Both the position numbers and the translations under genes were made by a program. A stretch of DNA of 64,000 nucleotides from JBCBAP01 sp038532435 (lineage in GTDB: Bacteria > Pseudomonadota > Alphaproteobacteria > Rhodobacterales > Rhodobacteraceae). This document shows positions 34,654-43,107 of the stretch, piece after piece (the stretch's first letter is position 1; each line of letters opens with the position of its first letter). The stretch is from contig JBCBAP010000002.1 in NCBI GenBank assembly GCA_038532435.1, forward strand, positions 1-64,000, given 5' to 3'. Under the pieces are notes generated by a model. That model did no database searches. It was given only the letters and a program-made list of their open reading frames with translations, and was not told the DNA's origin.

Positions 34654-35323
34654 CAGACGTGTCCGTGCTGGCGGCGAGTGCCTTTCGTCCCGCGGGCGAG
34701 AGCGCGTAGACGCCTCTGCCCTGCCGGTCGAACCAGCCATAGACGTTGCGGTAGAGGATCTCCCGCGCCTTGGGGATGCCGAGGTCCCGGGCGAGGTCGG
34801 ATGCCTTCGCCGGGCCGTCGGCGAGTGTCGTGGCGAGGTGGAGCGCGGCCTGGCGGTAGGCGGTCATGATCTTCCCCCTTGCATGCCCTCCCGCCGTGGT
34901 GTCCCCCTCGCGCAGGGCGAACTCCCTGAGGAGCCGCGTGCGGCGCGGTTTCAACTTGCGGGGGGCGTAGGGGGCCGGGTCGAGCCAGGGTTCGACCACC
35001 CCGTCCCGAACCACAAGGAGGCCCAGGCCGAGCCTGCGGCACAGGCCCACGATACGCTGCTGGCGCTTGCGGCTTGCCCGGGGGCCGAAAGCGGGGATGG
35101 CGACATAGACCCAGTCCGTGATCCGCTGCCGCTCCACGCCCTGGAAGAGGAGATCGAGGGAAAAGGTGAGCTTCAGCTCGACGATCACCGGGTCCGGCGG
35201 ACCGGCGGCATCGGCGGAGGCGGGCAGGGCGACAATGTCACATCCGGTGATTTCACCCTTCACCGCGTAACCCTGCGCCTCGAGGAACGCCTTGACCGGT
35301 GGATAGAGGTCGGTCTCTCGCAC
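34640..35323 (-). CDS. DUF2161 domain protein (PD-(D/E)XK nuclease-like)
   Basis: The 227-residue protein starts with GTG 35323, five bases after AGGAG. The N-terminal half has a nuclease-like core, with D in GCDIVALP and E-x-K in VIVELKLTFS, matching the PD-(D/E)XK pattern. The C-terminal part (LARDLGIPKAREILYRNVYG) looks like a winged helix. DUF2161 is common in Rhodobacteraceae and lacks an established role. Its last residues (SASSG) are encoded by the intergenic repeat. Confidence 0.8.
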   Translation of the reverse strand: MRETDLYPPVKAFLEAQGYAVKGEITGCDIVALPASADAAGPPDPVIVELKLTFSLDLLFQGVERQRITDWVYVAIPAFGPRASRKRQQRIVGLCRRLGLGLLVVRDGVVEPWLDPAPYAPRKLKPRRTRLLREFALREGDTTAGGHARGKIMTAYRQAALHLATTLADGPAKASDLARDLGIPKAREILYRNVYGWFDRQGRGVYALSPAGRKALAASTDTSASSG

Positions 35324-35414
35324 TGTCGCTCCTTTCTGCGGGATCTGCGCTTTTACCCGGCTCCCTGTGCATCGCCGCCGTTGCAAACCCCTGCGGTTGC
35401 GATATGTGCGAGGC

Positions 35415-35918
35415 ATGAAGGATCAGCAGGTAGATCACATGGCCCCGGAGTTTGACCAGCGCAGCTTTCGCGATGCAATGGGGGCGTATCCGACCGGCGT
35501 GACGGTGATCACCGCGCTCGCAGCGGGGCGGCCGATCGGGATCACTGCCAACAGCTTCGCCTCGCTCTCCCTCGATCCGCCGCTGGTGCTCTGGTCACCG
35601 GCCCGGCGGTCGGCGCGGTGCGCGGCCTTCATCGCGGCGGAACGGTTCACGATCCACATCCTTGCGGCCGGTCAACGGGTGCTTGCCCAGGGGTTTGCGG
35701 AATCCGGCGATGCGCCGTTCGCGGCGGCGGACTGGGCGCCGGGGCCGGAGGGCGTGCCGGAGCTCGCTGGCTGTGCCGCGGTGCTGCGGTGCGTGCGGCA
35801 CGGAACCTATCCCGGGGGCGATCACGAAATCGTCGTGGGCAGGGTTGCAAAGCTCACCCACGATCCCGCACGGGCGCCGCTGGTGTTCCATCGGGGCGAC
35901 TATCCGAGCCTTTCCTGA
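35415..35918 (+). CDS. Flavin reductase family protein
   Basis: FMN-binding split-barrel protein of about 167 residues. The FRDAMGAYPTGVTVITA start, ITANSFASLSLDPPLVLW and the HEIVVGRVAKL segment are typical of flavin reductase-like domains that supply reduced flavin to monooxygenases. The start is uncertain: ATG 35415 is used, ATG 35439 would remove eight residues. No monooxygenase partner is adjacent. Confidence 0.88.
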   Translation: MKDQQVDHMAPEFDQRSFRDAMGAYPTGVTVITALAAGRPIGITANSFASLSLDPPLVLWSPARRSARCAAFIAAERFTIHILAAGQRVLAQGFAESGDAPFAAADWAPGPEGVPELAGCAAVLRCVRHGTYPGGDHEIVVGRVAKLTHDPARAPLVFHRGDYPSLS

Positions 35919-36013
35919 GCGAACCAGCACGCCTGTTAGCCAGCGCCGCCCTCCTTGCCCCCCGAAGGTACCTGCGGTAACAGAGCCGCGACCAAAGACC
36001 CGGAACCGATCCC

Positions 36014-37513
36014 ATGGCCCCCAAAAAGATCAAAGTGCAGCGGCCCAAGGCCGTGACACCCCGCGGATTTCGCGACTATTTCGGGGTGGATGTGGCGGAA
36101 CGGTCCGCCATGCTCCGCGTGATCACAGATCAGTATCATCGCTACGGGTTCGAGCCGCTGGAGAGCTCCGCGGTGGAGACGGTCGAGGCGCTGGGCAAGT
36201 TCCTACCGGATGTGGACCGGCCCAACGAGGGGGTCTTTGCCTGGCAGGATGAGGACGAGACCTGGATGGCGCTGCGCTATGACCTGACGGCGCCGCTGGC
36301 CCGGGTCTACGCCCAGTTTCGCAACGATCTGCCGAGCCCCTATCGCCGCTATGCGGTGGGCCCTGTCTGGCGCAACGAAAAGCCGGGGCCGGGGCGGTTT
36401 CGACAGTTTTATCAGTGCGATGCGGATACGGTGGGCACGCCCACTGTGGCCGCTGACGCGGAGATCTGCGCGCTTCTCGCGGACAGCCTGGAGGCGGTGG
36501 GCATCGCGCGCAACGACTATGTCATCCGGGTCAACAACCGCAAGGTGCTGAACGGGGTGATGGAGGCTGCAGGCCTTTTGGAGCCCGACGCGCCGGATGC
36601 GCATGCGGTGGAGCGGGGCATCGTCCTGCGCGCCATCGACAAGCTTGACCGGCTTGGCGATGCGGGTGTGCGCGCGCTGCTGGGCGCGGGGCGCAAGGAC
36701 GCCTCCGGAGACTATACGGACGGGGCCTGCCTCGGCGCGGAGCAGGCGGAGATCGTCATGGGCTTCGTCTCCGCCCGGCGGGAGAGCGGGGCTGCGACGT
36801 GCACACGCCTGCGAGAGCTCGTGGGCGGCTCTGCGGTCGGTGCTGTCGGGGTGGACGAGCTGGAACAGATTGGCGAGCTGATGGCCGCGCAGGGCTACGA
36901 GGATGGTCGGGTCCTGATCGACCCGAGCGTGGTGCGCGGCCTCGGCTACTACACCGGACCCGTCTACGAGGCGGAGCTGACCTTTGAGATCTTCGACGAA
37001 AAAGGGCGGCCGAGGCAGTTCGGTTCTGTCGCCGGGGGAGGGCGCTATGACGATCTGGTCAAGCGGTTCACAGGGCAGGACGTGCCCGCGACAGGCGTTT
37101 CCATCGGCGTTGACCGGCTACTCGCAGCTTTACGGGCGAAGGGGAGGGCCGCAGCGGCGGAACCCGGTCCCGTGGTCGTGACCGTCATGGATAAGGGCCG
37201 GATGGCCGCCTATCAGAGCATGGTTGCGGAACTGCGCAATGGGGGCATCCGGGCGGAGGTCTTCCTTGGCAATCCCAAGGATATGGGGCGGCAGCTCAAG
37301 TATGCGGACCAGCGGGGCAGCCCGGTTGCGGTCATCGAAGGGTCTGACGAGCAGGCGCGTGGTGTCGTTCAGCTCAAGGATCTGGTTCTCGGCGCGAAAC
37401 TCGCGGCCGAGATCGAGAGCAACGAAGAATGGAAGGCACAGCCCGCTCAGCGCGAGGTTGCCCGGGGTGATCTGGTGGCCGAGGTCCGGGCAATGATGGC
37501 ACGCAATGGCTAG
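36014..37513 (+). CDS. hisS: Histidine-tRNA ligase
   Basis: Class II synthetase of 499 residues. Motif 1 lies near the N-terminus after RGFRDYFGVD; motif 2 reads VGPVWRNEKPGPGRFRQFYQ; the histidine-specific stretch is RGLGYYTGPVYEAE; motif 3 includes GVSIGVDRLL. The C-terminal anticodon-binding domain starts around 385. The motif 2 loop is of the alphaproteobacterial type, not the FRYERPQKGRYRQF of E. coli. It is first in a hisS-hisZ-hisG run. Confidence 0.97.
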   Translation: MAPKKIKVQRPKAVTPRGFRDYFGVDVAERSAMLRVITDQYHRYGFEPLESSAVETVEALGKFLPDVDRPNEGVFAWQDEDETWMALRYDLTAPLARVYAQFRNDLPSPYRRYAVGPVWRNEKPGPGRFRQFYQCDADTVGTPTVAADAEICALLADSLEAVGIARNDYVIRVNNRKVLNGVMEAAGLLEPDAPDAHAVERGIVLRAIDKLDRLGDAGVRALLGAGRKDASGDYTDGACLGAEQAEIVMGFVSARRESGAATCTRLRELVGGSAVGAVGVDELEQIGELMAAQGYEDGRVLIDPSVVRGLGYYTGPVYEAELTFEIFDEKGRPRQFGSVAGGGRYDDLVKRFTGQDVPATGVSIGVDRLLAALRAKGRAAAAEPGPVVVTVMDKGRMAAYQSMVAELRNGGIRAEVFLGNPKDMGRQLKYADQRGSPVAVIEGSDEQARGVVQLKDLVLGAKLAAEIESNEEWKAQPAQREVARGDLVAEVRAMMARNG

Positions 37514-37588
37514 GCGGATGTGCGGCCCGGCGGAGTGCTGCGCCTGCGGCAGAGACTTCTTGTGGCGCAAGACGATGCGGGGGCCGCG

Positions 37589-38737
37589 ATGAACGTGGCG
37601 CGGGCCTATCTGGCGGACGGCCGCCTCGGCGCGGGCCTCGCCCGGGTGGAGGATGAGGTTGCCCGCCTGCTGGACCGGTTCGAACGGGCGGGCGCATTGC
37701 GGATCGATCCCGGTGCATTGCTGGACGCGGAGGTCCTGCTCGATCTCTATGGCGAGGACATCCGGGGCCGGGCCTACACCATTCACGACCCGGTGGACGG
37801 GGAGCGGATGCTGCGCCCCGACTTCACCGTGCCCGTGGTGCAGATGCACGGGCAATCCGCGATCCGCCCCGCGCGCTACGCCTATGCGGGGCCGGTTTGG
37901 CGGCGGCAGGAGCCCGGCTCCGACCGGCCGACGGAGTACCTGCAGGTGGGCTACGAGCTTTTCGATGACGGGGATCCGGCGGCGGCGGATGCTGAGGTGT
38001 TCGCGCTCTTTGCCGATGCGCTTGCAGGCCAGGAGCTTGCCGTCGCCACCGGCGACCTGGGCGTCGTCCAGGCACTTGTTGAAGGGCTCGAGACCAGCGC
38101 GGCCCGCAAGGCGGCACTGTTGCGCCATGTCTGGCGCCCGCGCCGGTTCCGCCGCCTTCTCGACCGATACTCGACGGCTCAGGAACCGTCCGCCCGGCGT
38201 GATGCGCTGCTGCGGGCCGCTGCGCGGGGCGAAGCGGCGCTTGCGGCCCATGTCGCCGACGAGGGTCCCGTCGCAGGGCTCCGCCGTATCGGGGAGATCA
38301 CTGCCCGCGCGGCGGTGCTCAAGGAGGAGCTGGAGACACCACCACTTTCCCCCGCCGATGTCGCCCGGATCGATGCGGTGCTCGAGCTGCGGGGCAGCTA
38401 TGCCCACGCCCTCCGCGTTCTGGAGGGTCTGACCCGGGAGGCTGAGGGGCTCGACGATGTCGTCGAGCGGATGGCCCGGCGGGGAGCGGCCCTTGCTGCA
38501 GCGGGGATCACGCTCGACACGCTTCCCTTCGAGGCAAGCTTCGCGCGGACCCGGATGGAGTATTATGACGGCTTCGTCTTCGGCTTCTTTGACCCGGCGC
38601 GGTCCGATCTGCCGCAATGCGCGACCGGCGGGCGCTACGACGCTCTGACGCGGGCGCTGAGCGGTGCGGATGGTTTGCCCGCGGTGGGCGGCATCGTCCG
38701 GCCCGAGGTGCTTCTGGCCAGAGGGGCAGGGCAATGA
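37589..38737 (+). CDS. hisZ: ATP phosphoribosyltransferase regulatory subunit HisZ
   Basis: HisRS-like paralogue without synthetase activity, required by short-form HisG for histidine-regulated activity. The roughly 382-residue protein has YGEDIRGRAY, MLRPDFTVPVVQMH and FDPARSDLPQCATGGRYDAL. It lacks an anticodon-binding domain. The start is uncertain: ATG 37589 gives an N-terminus close to family length, but in-frame GTG 37520 would add 23 residues. It overlaps hisG by four bases. Confidence 0.9.
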   Translation: MNVARAYLADGRLGAGLARVEDEVARLLDRFERAGALRIDPGALLDAEVLLDLYGEDIRGRAYTIHDPVDGERMLRPDFTVPVVQMHGQSAIRPARYAYAGPVWRRQEPGSDRPTEYLQVGYELFDDGDPAAADAEVFALFADALAGQELAVATGDLGVVQALVEGLETSAARKAALLRHVWRPRRFRRLLDRYSTAQEPSARRDALLRAAARGEAALAAHVADEGPVAGLRRIGEITARAAVLKEELETPPLSPADVARIDAVLELRGSYAHALRVLEGLTREAEGLDDVVERMARRGAALAAAGITLDTLPFEASFARTRMEYYDGFVFGFFDPARSDLPQCATGGRYDALTRALSGADGLPAVGGIVRPEVLLARGAGQ

Positions 38738-39423
38738 GCCGCCTGAAACTTGGCTTGCCCTCCAAGGGCCGATTGCAGGACGACGCGATGGCGTGGTTCG
38801 CCGCGCAGGGGATCGAGATCGTGCGCACAGGCTCGGGCCGCGAATATGCCGGTGAGGTGCGGGGGATCGACGGGGTGGACCTTGTCCTCCTCTCCGCCGG
38901 GGAAATCCCACGGGAACTTGCGGCGGGGCGTATCCACCTGGGTGTCACCGGTCAGGACCTGGTGCGGGAGAAGCTGCCCGGCTGGTCCGATCAGGTGTCG
39001 GAAGTGGCGGAGATGGGCTTCGGCTTCGCAACGCTCGTACTCGCGGTGCCCGCATTCTGGGCGGACGTAGAAACCCTCGACGACCTCGACGCGACCGCTG
39101 CCGCCTTCAGGGCTGCGCACGGGTTCCGACTGCGGATCGCCACGAAGTACCACACGCTTGTCCGGGAGTTTCTCAACACCCATGAGGTTGCGGATTACCA
39201 GCTCGTCGACAGTCAGGGTGCCACGGAAGGCACGGTGAAGAACGAAACCGCAGAGGCGATTGCCGACATCACATCGACCGGGGATACCCTGCGCGCCAAC
39301 GGTCTGCGGATCCTCGCGGACGGGGAGATCCTGCGATCACAGGCCACGCTGTTCGCTGCGGCCGGTGTGGAAGGGTCGGACGTGGCAGAGCAGTTCGAGA
39401 CGCTGCGCGCGCGCCTCAGCTAG
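38734..39423 (+). CDS. hisG: ATP phosphoribosyltransferase, short form
   Basis: First enzyme of histidine synthesis, joining ATP and PRPP. The 229 residues match the short form, which lacks the C-terminal regulatory domain and needs HisZ, encoded just upstream. Family motifs include LGLPSKGRLQ, HLGVTGQDL, RIATKYHTL and the PRPP-loop region VDSQGATEGTVKNETAE. ATG 38734 overlaps the hisZ stop. Confidence 0.97.
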   Translation: MSRLKLGLPSKGRLQDDAMAWFAAQGIEIVRTGSGREYAGEVRGIDGVDLVLLSAGEIPRELAAGRIHLGVTGQDLVREKLPGWSDQVSEVAEMGFGFATLVLAVPAFWADVETLDDLDATAAAFRAAHGFRLRIATKYHTLVREFLNTHEVADYQLVDSQGATEGTVKNETAEAIADITSTGDTLRANGLRILADGEILRSQATLFAAAGVEGSDVAEQFETLRARLS

Positions 39424-39429
39424 GCGCGC

Positions 39430-40017
39430 TCAACTCGGGTCAGACGCGTTCGTCGTGACCGTGCCGAGGGAAACCTTGCGGGCGTTGCAGGCATCGAGCG
39501 CGGTGAGAAGATCCGTCAGGCAATCGATAGGCGCTGAACCGAGATCGATCTCGAACGTCCAACCCGCGCCTTTTTCCACCGGACCGTGGCAGCGGTGGAC
39601 GACGCCGTGGAACTCCGGCACATCGACCTCAAACCGTGGCTGAAACGCCTCGAGGAACCAGTGACGGATGGGCTGCCAGTCCGTGCCCCGATCCCCGATC
39701 ACCACGTAGATCGGCAGGGCGTTCCAGCGGAACGGGGAGATCGACACCGGCGCGCCGTTCTTGAGGCGCGTGAACACCGGATCGAAGCGGACCTGAAGCC
39801 CGTCCTCCACATCGAAGGCGCTCATGTGTCCGTTATGTTCGGTAAAGAGATCGTTCCGCTCTGGCAGATTAAGCGGACCGGACCGGATCAGCTGCCCGTC
39901 CGCGGCACGGCGCGGCGTGTCCGTCTCGCAGACGAAGTCGCGGTCCAGCGCTGCAGACATCTCCTCCAGGATCCGCGACAGGTAGATGTCGCGCACCGGA
40001 TTTAGGATATCAAGCAT
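39430..40017 (-). CDS. Protein of unknown function downstream of DUF1489
   Basis: I do not recognise a family in this ~195-residue soluble protein. It has no signal peptide or membrane helix. Notable segments are NPVRDIYLSRILEEM, DGLQVRFDPVFTRL, SISPFRWNALPIYV and RHWFLEAFQPRFEVDVPEFH. ATG 40017 after AGGA is used; GTG 40038 would add seven residues. It directly follows the DUF1489 gene on the same strand, so the two are probably co-transcribed. It converges with hisG, six bases between stops. Confidence 0.7.
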   Translation of the reverse strand: MLDILNPVRDIYLSRILEEMSAALDRDFVCETDTPRRAADGQLIRSGPLNLPERNDLFTEHNGHMSAFDVEDGLQVRFDPVFTRLKNGAPVSISPFRWNALPIYVVIGDRGTDWQPIRHWFLEAFQPRFEVDVPEFHGVVHRCHGPVEKGAGWTFEIDLGSAPIDCLTDLLTALDACNARKVSLGTVTTNASDPS

Positions 40018-40048
40018 CACGTCCTGAGTGCGTGTCACCAGCTCGGTC

Positions 40049-40513
40049 CTATCTGACTCCGAATTCCGCCAGAGCCATTGTCAGCTCCGACGGCAAAGGT
40101 TCTTCTTTAGAACGATCAATTATCGCGTCTTGAGGCGCGTCAGAGCCTGGCAAATACCGCCAGCCTTGAAAGGGCCGCCTCGGTATTGCGACCGTATTTA
40201 TCACATCCCGATTGAGAACAATAGCGCAGCGATCGATTCCGTCATCCCCGGTGACCTTATCGAGCCGCAGAATTTGTTGCCGCGCGAGGATCACACCCTT
40301 GAAAACCCAGTAAAGGGAGCCCCCGTCGAGGATCTCCGCTGACCGCCTTGGCCACATGCGGGTGACGTGCACATGTTCGGGCGTTTGCCCCCGGGCAAGG
40401 CGCATCGCGCGCTGCCGCACCTGCCAGTCGAGCAAATCCTGCACACGCTCCGCCCCGACGCAGAGTTTGAGCAGGTTCAGCTCTCCCGGGCCGTGTGATT
40501 CGGTGTCGCGCAT
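40049..40513 (-). CDS. DUF1489 family protein
   Basis: The 154-residue protein has the DUF1489 hallmarks: ELNLLKLCVGAERV, HVTRMWPRRSAEILDGGSLY followed by WVFKGVILARQQILRLD, and RRPFQGWRYL. The family is widespread in alphaproteobacteria and lacks a known function. It is divergent from the ribonucleotide reductase gene, 171 bp away, and the NrdR-like palindrome lies between them, so both could respond to it. Confidence 0.88.
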   Translation of the reverse strand: MRDTESHGPGELNLLKLCVGAERVQDLLDWQVRQRAMRLARGQTPEHVHVTRMWPRRSAEILDGGSLYWVFKGVILARQQILRLDKVTGDDGIDRCAIVLNRDVINTVAIPRRPFQGWRYLPGSDAPQDAIIDRSKEEPLPSELTMALAEFGVR

Positions 40514-40598
40514 GTCTTACCCGCTGAATTTGCTGTGTTTCGCGGCAAAAAGACCGGGAAGGTCCCGTACTCGCCGCATGGTGTTCTCCCAAATCGTG

Positions 40599-40617
40599 AC
40601 ACCATATCTTGTGGTGT
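40599..40617. promoter_or_regulatory. NrdR-box-like palindrome upstream of nrdJ
   Basis: ACACCATATCTTGTGGTGT has perfect ACACCA/TGGTGT arms around a 7-base centre, and its first 16 bases closely resemble the 16-bp NrdR box of other proteobacteria. It lies 68 bases before the GTG start of the reductase. NrdR normally uses two boxes; a second clear copy was not found. Confidence 0.6.
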
Positions 40618-40684
40618 TGGAGTCTTTTTTGGTGTAGATTGTCAGTCTTTCCACGCCGTGAGACTGACCTGACGAGGTGCCCTT

Positions 40685-42952
40685 GTGACCGAGTTCGCTG
40701 CCCCCATCGCCGCCCAAATCTGGGATATGAAGTACCGGTTCAAGGATGCAGAGGGCGCTCCCATCGACGGCACTGTGTCGGACAGCTGGCGGCGGGTGGC
40801 GCGCGCTCTTGCCGCAGTCGAGGCCGAGCCCGAGCAGTGGGAAGGGCGGTTTTACGACGCCCTGAAGGATTTCAAGTACCTGCCGGCGGGCAGGATCCTT
40901 GCAGGCGCAGGAACCGCACGGTCTGTCACGCTCTTCAATTGCTTCGTCATGGGAACGGTGCCTGACTCCCTCGCGGGCATCTTCGACATGCTCAAGGAAG
41001 CGGCCCTGACGATGCAGCAGGGCGGCGGCATCGGCTATGACTTCTCGACCATTCGGCCGAAGGGCGCGGCGGTGCATGGCGTGGCGGCAGACGCCTCCGG
41101 CCCGCTATCCTTCATGGACGTGTGGGATGCGATGTGCCGGACGATCATGAGCGCGGGCGCCCGGCGAGGGGCGATGATGGCCACGCTCCGCTGCGACCAC
41201 CCTGATATCGAGGAATTCATCACCGCAAAGCGCGATGCTGTGCGCCTGCGCAACTTCAACCTCTCCGTCCTCGTGACCGATGCGTTCATGGATGCGGTAA
41301 AGGCCGGGGCGGACTGGGATCTGATGTTCGATGGCGAGGTCTATCGGACGGTGAAGGCCGCGGAACTGTGGTCGCTGATCATGCAATCCACCTATGATTA
41401 TGCGGAGCCGGGCGTTATCTTCATCGACCGGATCAATCAGCGCAACAATCTCAGCTACTGCGAGACAATCGCGGCCACGAATCCCTGCGGCGAGCAGCCC
41501 TTGCCGCCCTACGGCGCGTGTCTGCTGGGCTCCATCAACCTCGCCCGCCTGGTCGATGCGCCCTTCGAGGAGGGCGCGGACATACCCCAGGATGTGCTCG
41601 ACGATCTCGTGGCCACTGCGGTGCGCATGATGGACAATGTCGTCGACGCCTCCCGCTTCCCGCTGGAGGCCCAGGCGCAGGAGGCGCAGGCCAAGCGGCG
41701 CATCGGGCTGGGCGTCACCGGGCTTGCGGACGCTCTGTTGATGCTGGGTCTGCGCTACGGCTCTCCGGAGGCCGCGCGTCAGACGGAGCGCTGGTTGCAC
41801 CGGATCGCGCGCGCGGCGTATCTGACGTCGGCGCATCTGGCCGCCGAGAAGGGGGCCTTCCCGCTGTTCGATGCGGAGGCGTTTCTCGCCTCCCCGACCA
41901 TGCAGGACATGGACGAGGACGTGCGCACGGCGATCCGGACCCACGGTATCCGCAACGCGCTGCTCACTTCGATCGCCCCCACGGGCACGATCTCCCTCTA
42001 TGCAGGCAACGTGTCGAGCGGGATCGAGCCGGTCTTCGCCTATTCCTACACCCGCAAGGTGCTGCAGAAGGATGGAACAAAGACCGAGGAGGAGGTCGTG
42101 GACTACGCCGTCCAGCTCTACCGGGAAAAGTTCGGCGCGGAGGCGGCGCTGCCCGATCATTTCGTGAACGCCCAGACCCTTCCGCCGCTCGACCATGTCC
42201 GGATGCAGGCGGCGGCGCAGAAGTGGATCGACAGCTCGATCTCGAAGACCATCAACTGTCCGGAGGATATCAGCTTCGAGGCGTTCAAGGAGGTCTACAT
42301 GGCCGCCTGGGATCAGGGCTGCAAGGGCTGCACCACCTACCGCCCCAACGCGGTCACCGGCAGCGTGTTGAGCGTTGCCGAGGAGAAGCCCGCGGCACCG
42401 GAACCGGTCGAGGAGGATGGCGTCGTCTACATCGCGGAACCGCTGGACCGGCCCGAGCAGCTGACCGGGGAGACCTATAAGATCAAGTGGCCGAACTCGG
42501 AGCATGCGATCTACATCACGATCAACGATGTGGTCGTGGGCGGGCGGCGGCGGCCCTTCGAGGTGTTCATCAACTCCAAGAACATGGAGCATTTTGCCTG
42601 GACCGTGGCGCTCACCCGGATGATCTCCGCGGTGTTCCGGCGGGGCGGCGATGTGAGCTTCGTGGTGGAGGAGCTCAAGGCCGTCTTCGATCCCCGGGGT
42701 GGGGCGTGGATGCAAGGCAAGTATGTGCCCTCGATCCTTGCGGCGATCGGCGGGGTGATCGAGCGCCACATGGTGGCGACGGGCTTCCTCGAGGGGGAAG
42801 GGATGGGCCTGAAGTCCGACCCCCAGGCGGAAGCGGTGCGGGTCGGCGCCGCCCCGTCGGGCGGCGCGTGTCCGAATTGCGGTCAGTTTGCGTTGCGCAT
42901 GTCCGAAGGGTGCCTCACCTGCGGCGAGTGCGGATTCTCGAAGTGCGGCTAG
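40685..42952 (+). CDS. nrdJ: Adenosylcobalamin-dependent ribonucleotide reductase (class II)
   Basis: Oxygen-independent class II reductase of 755 residues making deoxyribonucleotides with adenosylcobalamin as radical source. It has NCFVMGT near the start of the catalytic barrel, GGGIGYDFSTIRP, the NPCGEQPLPPYGACLLGSIN active-site region, APTGTISLYAGNVSSGIEP and the C-terminal redox Cys cluster (CPNCGQFAL, CLTCGECGFSKCG). The start is GTG 40685 (VTEFAAPIA). The enzyme creates a B12 demand that fits with cobU at 8.9 kb. Confidence 0.96.
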   Translation: MTEFAAPIAAQIWDMKYRFKDAEGAPIDGTVSDSWRRVARALAAVEAEPEQWEGRFYDALKDFKYLPAGRILAGAGTARSVTLFNCFVMGTVPDSLAGIFDMLKEAALTMQQGGGIGYDFSTIRPKGAAVHGVAADASGPLSFMDVWDAMCRTIMSAGARRGAMMATLRCDHPDIEEFITAKRDAVRLRNFNLSVLVTDAFMDAVKAGADWDLMFDGEVYRTVKAAELWSLIMQSTYDYAEPGVIFIDRINQRNNLSYCETIAATNPCGEQPLPPYGACLLGSINLARLVDAPFEEGADIPQDVLDDLVATAVRMMDNVVDASRFPLEAQAQEAQAKRRIGLGVTGLADALLMLGLRYGSPEAARQTERWLHRIARAAYLTSAHLAAEKGAFPLFDAEAFLASPTMQDMDEDVRTAIRTHGIRNALLTSIAPTGTISLYAGNVSSGIEPVFAYSYTRKVLQKDGTKTEEEVVDYAVQLYREKFGAEAALPDHFVNAQTLPPLDHVRMQAAAQKWIDSSISKTINCPEDISFEAFKEVYMAAWDQGCKGCTTYRPNAVTGSVLSVAEEKPAAPEPVEEDGVVYIAEPLDRPEQLTGETYKIKWPNSEHAIYITINDVVVGGRRRPFEVFINSKNMEHFAWTVALTRMISAVFRRGGDVSFVVEELKAVFDPRGGAWMQGKYVPSILAAIGGVIERHMVATGFLEGEGMGLKSDPQAEAVRVGAAPSGGACPNCGQFALRMSEGCLTCGECGFSKCG

Positions 42953-43024
42953 ACAGCATCGTCTACAGCCGCACGCCATCGGTTGATCTGCCGGGTACGG
43001 TCACAGATGTGTCCAGCGGGCAGC

Positions 43025-43044
43025 GACGAAGGTGCCCCTTCGTC
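43025..43044 (+). terminator. Hairpin downstream of nrdJ
   Basis: GACGAAGG (43025-43032) pairs with CCTTCGTC (43037-43044) around a TGCC loop. No T run follows, so it may act as a Rho-dependent end or an RNA 3' stabiliser. A second GC-rich inverted repeat, CACCCGGG/CCCGGGTG, lies about 25 bases further on. Confidence 0.4.
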
Positions 43045-43107
43045 ACCTGAACCTGTTTCTCAGGTCCACCCGGGTCGTGTCCGGCCCGGGTGCCCCAGCG
43101 GTTTCGA

